Origin: Cepaea nemoralis
Taxonomy: Eukaryota; Mollusca; Gastropoda; Stylommatophora; Helicidae
Length of the DNA: 64,000 nt
NCBI GenBank assembly: GCA_014155875.1
Contig: JACEFZ010011691.1
Coordinates: 1,104,501 to 1,168,500 of the forward strand
Direction of reading: 5' to 3'
Shown here: positions 23,314 through 34,875 of the stretch, piece by piece
How positions within the stretch are numbered: the first letter of the stretch is position 1
How the letters are laid out: each line of letters opens with the position of its first letter
Notes under the pieces: model-generated
What the model was told of the DNA's origin: nothing
Databases searched by the model: none
What the model saw: the letters and a program-made list of their open reading frames with translations, nothing else
Made by a program: the position numbers and the translations under genes

Positions 23314-24407
23314 TCTATAAAAGAGACTGTATGTATGTCCGTTCTTTATGCTTTTGCGAACGGTCCATCCGATTGAGATGAAATTTTCTACACGTTTTCT
23401 TTTCATTCCTGTGCAACTTTCTGTCATAGTTTTTTAGTTTTTTTTTTCCGACTTCTTACTTACTAAAATTTAATATTTCATTTTTCATTATAATTTCTTT
23501 ATAGCAAGGGGACTTAACTCTAGAAAAGTTATCTCAAGGGGCATAACTTTTAATACCATTTATATATACTTTATAGTCATATTGTTGCATCGTTTTCAAA
23601 GATTTATAAACTCTTTGTCTATAGTTATTTACAGGCATATGAGTTATAATAAATAATTATATAATCTTTAAGGCATTTTCAAAGTTTTCATAAAATAATG
23701 CATAATGCATAACATTGTAACTAATCTTTTTATGCTTAAAGAAGTTATCTACAGTCATATAGGTGATTAAAAACAGTTTTCATTAAAAATAATGGATGGT
23801 GTGTGGACGGACATTCTGTTAAGTTACTGTGTGAATTTATTGAGACGCTCCCCGCCAGGAGCTGGTCGAAGCCACGCCGGGTCAGATAGATAGACAGACA
23901 GACAGACAGATAGTAGGGAACGGGAGCTTATATGACTACTTATATGCATTAAATTAGATGCTCCCCACCAGGGACTGGGTGAAGCCGAGCCGGCTCAGAC
24001 AGACAGACAGACAGATAGTCGGCAACGGGAGCTTATATGACTACGTATATGAATTAAATGAAATGCTCCCCAACAGGGACTGGGTGAAGCCGGGCCGGGT
24101 CAGACAGACAGATAGTCGGGAACGGGAGCTTAAATGACTACGTATATGAATTAAATGAGATGCTTCCCACCAGGGACTAGGTGAAGCCGGGCCGGGTCAG
24201 ACAGATAGACAGACAGACAGACAGATAGTCGGGAACGGGAGCTTATATGACTACTTATATGAATTAAATGAGATGCTCTCCACCAGGGACTGGGTGAAGT
24301 CGGGCCGGGTCAGCCAGACAGACAGATAAACAAGCAGACAGACAAACAGACTGATAGATAGATAGATCCCCTCCAGGGAGTGGGCGAAGCCGGGCCGGGT
24401 CAGCTAG
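23314..24407 (+). mobile_element. Helitron-like element, copy 1
   Basis: Starts with TCTATAAAAGAGAC after an A (23313) and ends with CTAG (24404-24407) before a T. That is the TC...CTAG structure and A/T insertion site typical of Helitrons. A GGGCGAAGCCGGGCC segment, able to form a small hairpin, lies about 10 bases before CTAG. There is no Rep/helicase gene, so it is non-autonomous. The right half consists of about six tandem units of around 100 bp, each a variant of the terminal segment followed by a (CAGA)n run. A second copy is at 60804-61726. Removing it rejoins the LINE RT between DLYL and DTKAFD, though not necessarily to the exact base. Confidence 0.8.
23838..24407 (+). repeat. Tandem units inside Helitron copy 1
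   Basis: Iterations begin near 23838, 23949, 24060, 24160, 24270 and 24367. Each carries CTCCCC-ACCAGGGACTGGG, then GCCGGGCCGGGTCAG and a (CAGA)n/(GATA)n run. Only the last has GTCAGCTAG. Confidence 0.85.
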
Positions 24408-25514
24408 TAGTAAATAAATCAAAGATACAGATCTTTGTTTACTTCTATAGAACGTTAAATTACTGTTCTCAGTATATACACAGCATTTACTGTGCCTTTG
24501 CCTTCTACAAACCCACATTGTTCATCTCCTATTTCGGGTTGTATTTTCTTCCTAACTCTTTCCATGATAATTCTCAGCAGAATCTTCGTGATGTGGCTCA
24601 TTATACTAATTGTTCGATGTTGATCGCATTCTAAGGCTCCTGACTTCTTTGGGATTGCAATAAATATAGAATTACACAATTCAGGAGGTATATCTCCAGT
24701 ATCGTATATTGTGTTCAACAGTCTGGTGACTTCCTATTCCATATTCTTCTAAGGCATTGATCATTTCTATTGTGATGTTATCTGTACCTGGGGTCTTGCC
24801 AGTTTCCTTATGGTTAAGAACATTCTGAACTTCCATCTTCAAAATTGATGGTCCTTCATTATTATTCCGATGATAATATTGTTCTTCTCTTGTATCATCA
24901 TAAAGGTCTTTCACATAATCTGACCACGCATATAAAATCTGATCTTTTTCTATTATGAATTTGCCATCTTTGGTTTCTAGGAAACCCGTTAATGTGTGTG
25001 TTCTTTTGTTAGTGATGTAATTAATTCTTTTGTGCATTAATTTGGTATTCCGGGTGTTGTGTTGGTTTTCAATTTCCTTGCAATTTTCATCAAGCCATGT
25101 TTCTTTTGCCTCGTCGCATAGTTTCCTAATTTTCCTGTGAATCCCTTCATATTTTTCCTAGTTGTTTTTGTTACTTCTTCTTACTTTTCTTCTTACTTTC
25201 TTCCTACTTATTTCTTCTAATGAGTTTTAAGATGTCTTCCGTCATCCATTTCTTGCGTCCTTTTATCTTTATTTTTGGAATGGCTGTTTCTGCAGCTTGG
25301 TTGATTGATTTCTTTAATATCTCCCATTGGTCACTGACGTCTTGAAATAATATTTCCATATCGGACATTGCGTCGAATCTGTTCTTTACTTCTACGTTGA
25401 ATTTATCTTTCATTTCCTCACTCTTCAGTGCCTGTAGATCAAATTTTGTGTTTCTTTGTGAATATTTGACTTTCTTTAATTTTACATGTAAATTGCTTAA
25501 GATAAAGATAAAAG

Positions 25515-26220
25515 CCAGAGGGTGTCAAATCAAGACTTTAGGGTGGATGGGGTTAGCTAATCAGTTAGTAAAGTTCAACCCAATTTGGTGATTGCTTCCC
25601 GTTTTGCCAGATTTGTGTGAGACCGCGTATTGTCGAGAAAGGAGAGGCAGGTCTGTTGGATTTTTGTGTGGCGGAACTTACTGTACGCTTTCGAATAGAT
25701 TGTCTCTCCTCTTGGCATAACATTCACAAGAATCACACTTTCAGTGTCCCAAAAGACAGTGATCATTACCTTTCCAGCCGAAGGATTTGTCTTTAATATT
25801 TTTCTTCGTGGTGATTGCGGGTGATGCTACTCCATTGTCTTTTTTGTCTCAGGTTCAAAATCATGTGCCCAGGTTTCATCACCTGTGAGGATCATAGCCA
25901 AATATGTCTCTCCATCGGCACTGAAACGCCCCAACATTTCAGAAGAAATGGTTTTCCTTTGCAATCGGTGGCTATTTGTTGTGTAGTGATTCGCCTTTCA
26001 GTGAGAATACATCCCCCAGCGCATTTCAACATGTCTACACTGGTGGCTGTGGCATGACTTCCACAGCGCGGCCGATCAAACATCAAGCAGCTCAGTATCT
26101 TCGCTTCCAGATTCTTTGATTTTATGAACACATTGACTGACAATACTCCTGTCAACAGCAAACCTTTGATAAACACCACAGAGACGCTTGTGAATGTTCA
26201 CAACAGCTTCCTACACTGCA
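25515..26220 (-). pseudogene. mariner transposase, N-terminal and catalytic part
   Basis: Minus strand, several frames. A DNA-binding region DRPRCGSHATATSVDMLK is followed by ERRITTQQIA (near 26000). Then come MITVFWDTESVILVNVMPRG (near 25750), FLDNTRSHTN (near 25630) with the second catalytic aspartate, and, in another frame, PHPP-SLDLTPSGFYL (25515-25560) carrying the third. This is the DDD layout of mariner transposases; the usual spacing of 34 residues was not counted because the frame is broken. No second terminal repeat was found near 26220-26290. The C-terminus is at 21935-22232. Confidence 0.8.
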
Positions 26221-26302
26221 AAGAGAAAGTATCACAATTCGTTGTTACAACTCAAGTGCTAACACGTTCCATTCCAACGAATTAGCCCCCCCCCCCCCCC
26301 CC

Positions 26303-26884
26303 ATATTATTTCACTCCTTCACCTGTTAATTAAAACAGTTCCGCCACGTGAAGACCAGGAATTGGAATTTTGCTGCCAGAGGCTAGGAATGCACAAGCTA
26401 TGGTTGTCAGATATGTGGGCACCAAAAGAAGGACATAAGATCAAAAAGAGGACAAATGAGGACATATTTAATGTTTCATTTGAATCGTTTAAGATTAAAC
26501 TCACAATAAGTACAATTTTATTACAATAACTGCTAATAAGTGTATCTTACTCTTAATGAATCGACCAAAAAACATTCATGTTACAAAATGAATATAAATT
26601 CAATGGAGGCCTTTTTCAAAATGCTAAAAATAAAACATTATTTAAACAGCCGATTGTACCATTATTATTGCGTCCTTCAACGAAGCATGGAAACTTATTT
26701 TTCATAGTGTTCGATAATTTGCATTTTATCTTTGTAGAAGTAATTTTCATAAACATAGACGGCAAAAATTACAAATAAAAAACAAAAACAATTTTAATTT
26801 GCGTCTAGGCCAGGGAGCCCGACTAGTTCGCAGAAATGCATAGACTTTGTACATTTTAACAATGTATACCAATATTTAATCCAC
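26303..26884. other. No gene recognised
   Basis: AT-rich stretch after the poly(C) run at 26286-26302. Short ORFs without motifs. Confidence 0.4.
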
Positions 26885-28535
26885 AACAAAGACTAGCAAG
26901 GTGGGCAGAATACTTTCAAGAACTACTTAACCCCACACATAACATAGAAAACCTCACTTTTGTGCCTAAATGTCTTGGACAACAGGAACCAAATTATATA
27001 CCCGTAGAAGTCAAAGCAGTTATACAGAAAAGTCCTAAAAACAAATCACCAGGTCCAGATGGAATAACCACAGAGACTATTCAGGTCTGTGGGGAAACAG
27101 GAGTTAAATGGCTAACAAGACTTTTCAATATAGCATGGGAAGAAAGAAAAGTCCCAGATGATTGGTAACAGGCAATAATAGTACCAATATGGAAAAAGAA
27201 AGGCAATATGAGAGAATATGAAACATACAGAGGTATATCACTCCTGAGCTATATAGGGAAAATGTACGCAAAACTATTGGAACAAAGAGCTAGACCCATT
27301 GTGGAACAACAGTTAAGCAAAGTACAATTCGGTTTTCGGAAAGGTAAAAGTTGCACTGATGCACTATTTACACTTAGACAAATATGTGAAAAAACTATCG
27401 AATATAGTGACCAGCAGAATATTGTGTTTGTAGATCAGGAAAAGGCTTTCGATAGAGTAGACAGATACAAATTATGGACCATCCTTGAAGACTATGGGAT
27501 ACAAGGGCAACTGCTAGAAAACATCATAGCCATGTACCACTCGAGCCGAAGTGCAATAAGAACACAAGAAGGAGTATCAGATATGTTCACAGTCAATACA
27601 GGAGTGAGGCAGGGATGTGTGCTCTCTCCTCTGCTATTTAATGCCTACATGGACAGAATATCCACAGAAGCAAGTCTTATCAGAACAGATTAAGAAGATT
27701 TAGATCTCCTTACTCCAGATGAAACAACTGATCCACAAGAAATAAATGAACTTTTATTTGCAGACGATCAGTGCCTGTTTTACAGTAATGAGGGCAGACT
27801 ACAAAATCATATTAATAACCTGAGTTCAACCTGCAGAAGATACAGTATGCGAATAAACACAGTCAAAACCGAAGTTAGCAGATATGCAATTTAGCAGATC
27901 GCCGGGCGCATTAAGTATACAGATAAATAGCACAACTCTGAAACAAATTAAAGAATTCAAATATCTTGGAAGTATGATCACAGAAGATGGCAGATTGGAC
28001 AGAGAAATCGAAATCAGATGTCAAAAAGATAGTGCACTTACATATCAACTATCACCCTTACTGAAACATCCAAATATACCCATGTCCGCAAAACGACAGA
28101 TAATAAACATCATATTCACACCAACCCTATGCTACCAATGTCAAACCTGGCTTTATCCAAATCACACCTTCGCAAAATCAACACCTGTGAGATGAGATGC
28201 CTGAGAAGAGCTGCCAACCTAACAATCCAAGACCGAGTAAGAAATGCTGTTATCAGACAGACTGTGTGATCAACACCTTGTGCCACATTTATTGAAAGAC
28301 AGAAGATCATTCAAGTGATTTGGCCATGTCGTTAGAATGCAACACCATCAACTACCATCACTGCCCTTACATCAAAGATCATCTGCGACAAGACCAAGAG
28401 GACGTCCAAGATGAAAATAGACTGACGACATCAAAGACATTGTACATTCACTCTGAATGATACTATACAGTGCCACCCACCGGGTGCTGGAACGCAAATT
28501 TTTCCTCCCCACGGCGCTTGACGGAAGAAGTGGAA

Positions 28536-28598
<63 letters not shown>
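26885..28598 (+). pseudogene. Family D non-LTR reverse transcriptase, broken
   Basis: The plus-strand order is that of a LINE RT. LARWAEYFQELL is at about 26897, SPGPDGITTETIQ near 27050, YRGISLLSYIGKMYAKLLE near 27228, FGFRKGKSCTDALFTLRQ near 27330, VFVDQEKAFDRVDRYKLW near 27428 (first catalytic aspartate), TGVRQGCVLSPLLFN near 27600, LLFADD near 27750 (catalytic pair, with Q following), and FKYLGSMITEDGR near 27957. Stops at about 27166, 27691 and 27892 and a frame break near 28195 make it non-functional. The endonuclease is absent (5' truncated). The 3' end passes a GTGCTGGAACGC segment and terminates in a (GAT)n tail expanded to about 21 repeats (28535-28597). Confidence 0.9.
28535..28597 (+). 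repeat. (GAT)n microsatellite grown from a LINE tail
   Basis: About 21 uninterrupted GAT/ATG repeats directly at the 3' end of family D. The same tail in the short relative at 18166-18182 is only a few units long. Confidence 0.9.
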
Positions 28599-28599
28599 A

Positions 28600-28966
28600 A
28601 ACGTACGGTAGAGTTTAGATACATTGTAAGTTGTAACAACAATACATTAAAAAAAATTATAACATAAAATATAAGAAAAGCCGGACATTTTAACAGTTTT
28701 TAGCTTTGCCTGCCGAACGGAGAATATTAGGCTAAAAAGGAGGTAATGTCCTCTTTTTGCCGGACGTCTGGCAACCCTACATGGGGGTTCTTTGACAAGT
28801 TGGGCATTCACTATCAACTACGCATCCTCGGTGGCTATAACGGCAAGTGGGAACCAGATGTACGGATGAAATAAATACTATTGACTCAACCTTAACAATT
28901 AAAACTCAATCTGCAGGTCCGCACGGCCGAATGAATAAGAACTGTCAGTTAACTGTCATTTACTGC
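28600..28966. other. No gene recognised
   Basis: AT-rich, then mixed sequence between the family D tail and the LTR-like repeat. No motif seen. Confidence 0.4.
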
Positions 28967-29649
28967 TGTCGCGTTGTGTATTCTACTAGGATGGAATTGG
29001 ATCAAAGTAGATACTAAATAGACTTCTACGAATAGAGAATCTAACCACTGCTGAAGAAGCGATCAAATGGCTCGCAATTCTAGAAGAATGATTATCAAAG
29101 TCCCAGAATAGATCACTACTTCTAAACAGTGCCAGGCGGAAAGTTATGACGTCTAACTGTACTAACAAATGAAGACAGTATGTCAAGTGATTCCTGCTAA
29201 CGTGCCTGGATGAATAATGAGCCCCCACTGCCTAATGTATTCTCACACAACAGGAGATAAGACAGATTTATTTATATAGAGATAGTCCTTTCACTCGTCA
29301 AACAATCTGATGATGCTATAATCTAATTCTAAATGACAGACGCAGTTGTTAAAATTACAAATATAACATAACGTTTAATCCTAAAGAACACTACGTGAGC
29401 CCCACTGGGAACTCACTGACACATAAGAGATACGCAGATCCCTGAAATTTCTACAAGATAATGTTCAGCTAGAGGATATAATCATAGACTCCTAGCCACT
29501 AGCGGACAAATTTTGTGATTGCTGTGCAGTGGCAAACGGGTGGGTAGCCACTCATCTGATAATCTTTAGCCTCCTGGATGGTAAGGTGGCAGTGCTGACT
29601 GGATCGTGGTATGGACTCCACTCTCTGCTGCATCAAGTGAGTGGTTCGT
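28967..29649 (+). repeat. LTR-like repeat, inverted partner of 1-676
   Basis: Starts TGTCGCG and matches the reverse complement of 1-676 throughout, with a few percent differences by eye. The element may continue to the right: an AATAAA at about 29793 would fit an LTR polyadenylation signal. The window start cuts the partner, so the true right end cannot be placed here. Confidence 0.55.
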
Positions 29650-30185
29650 AGCTCAATCACCGGTCGTGACTACGGCTACAGATGATCAGGGTGCAGGCTC
29701 CTGCAACTAGATTTTGACTGGCCTATCGGGAGTGGAGACTATCATTGGCTTTTCTATGTTTTAGAAGGTTGTTCGGCTTAACAAGAGCCAGCAATAAAAT
29801 ATGTTTAAACACAGACAGGTGTTCAATTTTAGCCAATTGACGTGATAGCTCCTTCTCCCTCCAGCCTGCTGTCAGAAAATCGCAGAGGTTAGGGTGCTAC
29901 CGGAAGTTAACTTATCATCCAGGAGAGTTCCCTTCCTGTGGCCAAATTATTATTCACAGCCAAACCTGAATATAAAATTCAGCCTGACTTGATTTCTTGG
30001 CTTGTAAACGAACTCTACCCTACATCTACTTCTAACTATTAGAAGAAATCGTATTTAACTCTCTCTATAGTTTTATGTATATAAATACACTAACCAAAGA
30101 CGATTTTATCTAATATATGGATATATAGATAATAATAACAAATAATACAGACTACATAGAGGGCTTTACTGAGGGCTATCTCCAT
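29650..30185. other. No gene; possible continuation of the LTR-like repeat
   Basis: Includes GCCAGCAATAAAATATG (about 29788), resembling an LTR polyadenylation region. The rest is unassigned, and no primer-binding site was recognised after it. Confidence 0.35.
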
Positions 30186-30189
30186 CTAA

Positions 30190-30445
30190 TAACAAAACGA
30201 TCTGAGAGGTGGGCCAACCTGTCACAACTGCCAATATAATACCTTGCGGTGTATGGCAGAGGGGGTCTTTGAGCCTGAGGAATTAAGGCCGCCTGGCTAG
30301 TGCAGTCGCCGCGAACTGTGCAGGTTATGATTTTCTTTTTGCCCCAGACAGAAAAAAAATCCAACACCTTACCGAGGATTCGAACCTGGGTATCCAGAAG
30401 GAGAATTCGGCGTTCTAGCCACTCGGCCAGCCGCTCCTCTCCATG
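30190..30445 (-). mobile_element. tRNA-derived SINE (serine/leucine-like head)
   Basis: On the minus strand the head reads GGCTGGCCGAGTGGCTAGAA (box A-like TGGCCGAGTGG) and GGTTCGAATCC (box B consensus), spaced as in a class II tRNA. An unrelated body without coding capacity follows, ending near 30190. It lacks the middle domain seen at 18750-19056, so it is a different SINE family. Confidence 0.65.
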
Positions 30446-30660
30446 AATAAGAACGCTTGTTCTTAAACATCCGGTGTGCTGATGCTGAGGTAAGCGGTTC
30501 AACCCCTACACCGCACAGCTGGACTAAAATATTCACATGTAGTCCTTGACTTGGGGACGTAAATTACAAGCACCTCTGAATTCGGAGTGGGTTAGCTTGA
30601 TGGCGAGGGACACTGTTAATAGAGAAAACTAATCCACACGCAAAATTCAGTCCATTCAAA

Positions 30661-30765
30661 TGGGGGGGGGGGGGGGTGGGGGGGGCTGAGTGGTCTCGAG
30701 ATATGGTGTCCGCCTCGAGTGCTGGAGGTACCAGGTTCAAGCCCCTGTGATCTTTTTCATGTGGA
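30661..30765 (+). mobile_element. tRNA-like SINE head after a poly(G) run
   Basis: After a G-rich run (30661-30686) comes GGCTGAGTGGTCTCGAGATA (box A-like), and 40 bases later GGTACCAGGTTCAAGCCCC (box B-like). The spacing resembles a serine-type tRNA. No clear tail was found. Confidence 0.5.
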
Positions 30766-31144
30766 CTTCTAGTATCAAAATTACTAATCTAAACTAAAAT
30801 TTGCTTTGCTTGAGACGAATGGCCCATTTCAACTTTCGAGTGTATCGACTTGGTTGTAATTGGGGCCTTTATGGTGTATCTGACTTCTTCTTTCGGAAAT
30901 ATAGATGCGTTTGTCTGCTTCCTTGAGATGTTTGAGTTACTTCAATGTGTTCATTTCATCCTTGTGGCTTTACATGTCTGGTAAGAGTCGCGCACTTGTT
31001 AAGGCCCAGAGTAATTGTGGTCCCACCCATCATATGCTGCTGTTTCCTTCGGGGAGCTTTACAAGTTGTAGTCTCTCCTGGTGTACCTCCTATTTCCCGG
31101 CTTGGGTTGCCTTCGAATCTTCTCTGTGTTCACAAGTTCGATCT

Positions 31145-31400
31145 TGGTGGTGAGCGATATCGTTCTTCCTCTGTTGCTTCTTCTGTCTGTGTTCTTGCAT
31201 CTTCTGGTTCGGGTGTGGCTGCCTTGGTCTTGAGCAGTTCTAATATCTGTTGTAGAGTTTCTTCTGTCTTTTCTATCACTTTTTGTATTTTTGATATCTG
31301 TTCTTCAGTCTGTCTTTATAGCAGCCATTAGCGCGACATCCTGCTCAATCTTCTGCTGAACTTGCTTCATTTCGTCAAGGATGCTCTCTATCACTACTAT
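31145..31400 (-). pseudogene. Decayed coiled-coil ORF, gag/ORF1-like
   Basis: Minus-strand reading gives KQVQQKIEQDVALMAAIKTD, a one-base shift, then EEQISKIQKVIEKTEETLQQ, an ILELLKTKAA continuation, an acidic PEPEDARTQTEEATEEE stretch and RSPPRSNL before a stop at about 31148. A heptad-like coiled coil followed by acidic and basic tails resembles the start of retroelement ORF1/Gag proteins. The family is not recognised. A host gene remnant is possible. Confidence 0.4.
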
Positions 31401-33960
31401 AAAAAGTGTGTATGGACTAGGCTTGATGCTGAAGAGTGTCTTAACGAACTTCAATCAAAACTATTTAACAGATAAGGTGTCCAGGGTGTGACACTCTTTC
31501 AACAAACTTGAAGCAGGAAAACTTAACGGCAATCAAAAGGACTGAAGATCGGCAAATAAATTATTTCTCGTGTAATTTTCAAACGTAAACATGATGATGA
31601 CATACGAGTAATCAATCGTCGAAACACTAGCCCTTCTAATTTGACCTTGCCGTAATATATCTTGTCTCGTTTGGATCTGTTGCTTTCGTTCTATTCTTTT
31701 CAGGCTCCTATATCCTTCTTACTTTGGACGTTGTCCTTTGCCATCTATATTGGCCATAATGATGTCGTCCTGCTCTTCAATATTCTTTTCAAGGTCTGGA
31801 CAATTTCAATGTGCCGTTTCCCTGTTGGAATCCATGATCCGACTGCCGTAACTATTGATAAACGAAACTGACGTGATCCGCTAGTTTCTTAGTTATATCT
31901 ACATTTCTGACCGAGAGTTTTGCTCCTTCTGTTTTTCGCGTCATGAACTTCAGTCATGACTTGGCAGCATGGCCCCCCCCCCCCTTTTTTTGAAATGGCA
32001 CCTACCATTTTAGCTTATCTATTAGATTGACAAGTGTAGCAGAATGAGTACCATCTCTGTTATTAGCTTCGATGTGCAAACTTAGGGCACGGTTGAGCAT
32101 CCTAGAAGAAGATCACTAAGGATGCTCAAGCCGTGACGTAGGTTGGTTGGGAAGAGGAGTTACAGCTAAAGTCGAGAGAATGCAACATCATATCTCGTGG
32201 TCTCTGTATTATTATCGGCCTATTATGATTAAAGTTCATGTGTCATACTTATATCATTTATTACTACTGTGAAGGAATGGTCTCCTATCAACCACCTACA
32301 GCCCTAGAATTAAATTTTAACAGGGCACGACTTCCTATCTACGCACTACGGTAAATGTCGTGTAGTACCAGCTCATGAAAAAGCTAGGCTAAATAAACTA
32401 TAAGTTTAATCCCTCAAATGCCCCAATGGGCATATATCGCCATCCAAATTTTCAAAACCCGACTAAGGGGATGTATGTGATTGCTTGGATCATATCCTTC
32501 TATATTAGTTTTGACATATAAATATTTCTTTATTCCTCTATGTCCTGTCCCATTCGGCTATAATGTGACGCTTGTTCTTGTCCCATTTGTTCCGAGAGGT
32601 CTTTTGCTTTTGTCACTGACGCCTTATATATGTGAGCTACAAAGACTGGCGAATCATATCATATAAGCAGCTTATGTCATTACCAATGTAACTGATACTG
32701 GTACATTAGACATTTTTTTCTGGTGTTTCATTATTATTAGGTCTGTGTAGATTGACATACTCGTTTATACCTGGTGTACTAGAAATTCTGAATTAAAACA
32801 TGCAAATACGTCAACAACTTAACCATTTATCTAATTAATCTAACTTGAAATAGACAACATATAATACATAATTTATATCTTTCGTTCTGACATGCGATTC
32901 ATCCTTTGTATATGTCTGTACTGTTATTCGTAATTGTATGTCTGAGGTGTAAAAGTTAATCACTTTATATTTCCTTTCTCTCCGTGATTTATGTATGATA
33001 ATGTATGGAATGTTAAAATTTATGTGACTATATGAGTATCATGACTCTCTCATCGTTTTCGAGATGAATGAATCATGATTTACAATAACCAGGTGAATGA
33101 TCATTGCGTCATGATGTAGCCACATGTATGTTTCGTATGAATGGTATCATTACATATGTAAACAATTGAATGAATGATCACGTCATGATGTGTATACACA
33201 AATGAATGAATGATCAAGTTATGACGTACATTTGCGTTTCCACCATTATGCAATGTATGTGATGTGTGAACTGATGATTTATATGGAGTACGCGCATAAT
33301 TTAAATACATTTAATTAATAACCGTATTTCCTTATAGATCCAGTCTGTTATGTTCCTCTGAAATAGATAACTGGTTTGCCATCGAAATGTTCGGAGCACA
33401 GAAATCACAAGTTCATAGTCCCAGTATTCATAGTGACACAATACGATTTCGCGAAACGTGACTAGTCCGTCCATTTCACCTATGTCCTCTGAGAATGCCG
33501 ATTTTCTTCATTTAATCTGTCAATTACATCAGGCAATATGTACATACATCTAACATAATTAATATATCATAAATATGAACTGTTTGTGTGAATATTTTTC
33601 TGGGGCGTATCAAAACAAATAGATATTTGGCCTGCTGTATTTTATATCTCACTACGACACTTATCATACGACCTAACCATTATAAATGAACACTATCATA
33701 CAAACACAATATATACTAATTCTAAACCTACTTTTTTTCGCGGACACAAGTCATCATGACAAGGCAGAACGATAGATGATGTCTGGAAACTTGAAGTCGT
33801 GTTGTTAAGAACTCAACAAAACGGAATCAGCAAGTTTTTTACGATGGAGTTGGCTGACGTTCGTTAAAATTTGAAAACAACCGCCACACAAAGTACAATT
33901 TGCTGAGACAGAACTGCCATTGTCATGCTACACCCTTGAGAACCTGGGGGACTGCTAAAA
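31401..33960. other. No gene recognised
   Basis: AT-rich sequence with only short ORFs. About 33085-33230 contains three imperfect copies of a GAATGATCA...CGTCATGATG motif. Confidence 0.4.
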
Positions 33961-34875
33961 GTCAGGTGGGGAGTCTGACGATAGTGCACGCTTTACACAG
34001 GTCCGGACACTTGTGATCGACAGATGTGCGCGCCCTCATGGTCCGGGCTTGTACAAGGTCCTCACCTATGGGACATGGCTGAACGCCTCTAAGCCGGGTC
34101 CCTTGGGTGTCAGGGTCTGGCCATAACTCGCCACCGGCTCGTGGTGGTGAGGTCTCGGTGGATTGACGCTGAGCCACCAGCGTCTGCAGCCTACCTTGTG
34201 CCAGACGTATTGGTTACCCATTCCTCTGGAATACACAAGACTAGGCCGAGATAGGGGTCATGTCGTTTGGGCGCCACATGATTCTCTGAAGCTCTGCCCA
34301 GACATTGTGATGGAATATTGGCCACATTCCAACTCACATACTTTGGTCTGTCAAGACTGCAAGGTGTCAACTATACATGTACAGAGAACTAAAGTGGGAG
34401 GTCAGCCAACACATAGACCCATATGTCCTATAGAAGGACAACAGCTTGCTAGAGGTCTATGGTTACTTGATCTGTTCTCTGCCTTGTTCTTCAGGAGGGT
34501 AGTCTTATTATTGTAGGGTGGGCTGGGATCCATTACTGTTCAGTCCAAATCCTTACATCCCTAGAACAAAGCTACTCTATATTCCTGGAGACTTCTACCA
34601 AAGAAAGGACTCGAACAAATGTCTTATAGTGTGTATCCGGGCACTTTACCCCGAGACCTTTATTCAATTACCATTTACATTTAATAACCCCACAATCAGG
34701 ATGGTGGTATATACATTCACTCATGCTGATGGTGGCCTCTACAATGCTCAGAGATTGAAGGCCAATACCACAATTAGGAGGGTACTGATCAGAGAGGTAC
34801 AGCATGGAAAAACATATGAGCCAGGCACCGTGTCACCATCAGGCATAATTCGAACAGTGGCTATGGTATGAGTTG
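33961..34875 (+). other. Two adjacent unidentified ORFs
   Basis: ORFs of 117 codons at 34163-34516 and 34518-34871 lie in different frames, in a stretch noticeably richer in G and C than its surroundings. The first contains CQDCKVSTIH, the second FTHADGGLYNAQRLK. I recognise no family. They could be pieces of one decayed retroelement protein with a frameshift at the junction. Function unknown. Confidence 0.3.

Larger units (their letters stand above)
22226..25514 (-). mobile_element. Family A LINE inserted in mariner, with 7-bp TSD
   Basis: The insertion occupies 22233-25507, flanked by exact ATAAAAG (22226-22232 and 25508-25514). It is the longest family A copy. Reading the minus strand: a linker region before RT (KKWMTEDILKLIRRNK near 25210), ETGKTPGTDNITIEMINAL (near 24750), IPKKSGALECDQHRTISIMS (near 24640), KAFDKVRH (near 23290), GVRQGCVMSPDLFS (near 23140), YADD (near 23020), TSDGRCLEE (near 22770) and TTGKIEGKRPRGRPR (near 22390). 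The tail is (GATG)n at 22233-22246. The endonuclease is missing (5' truncated). Stops are present, and a Helitron-like element splits it. The C-terminal 217 codons (22245-22898) remain open. RTE-like by general motif style, not proven. Confidence 0.9.

Noticed and set aside
28470..28667. Poly-Asp ORF
   Set aside because: Frame of the (GAT)n LINE tail.
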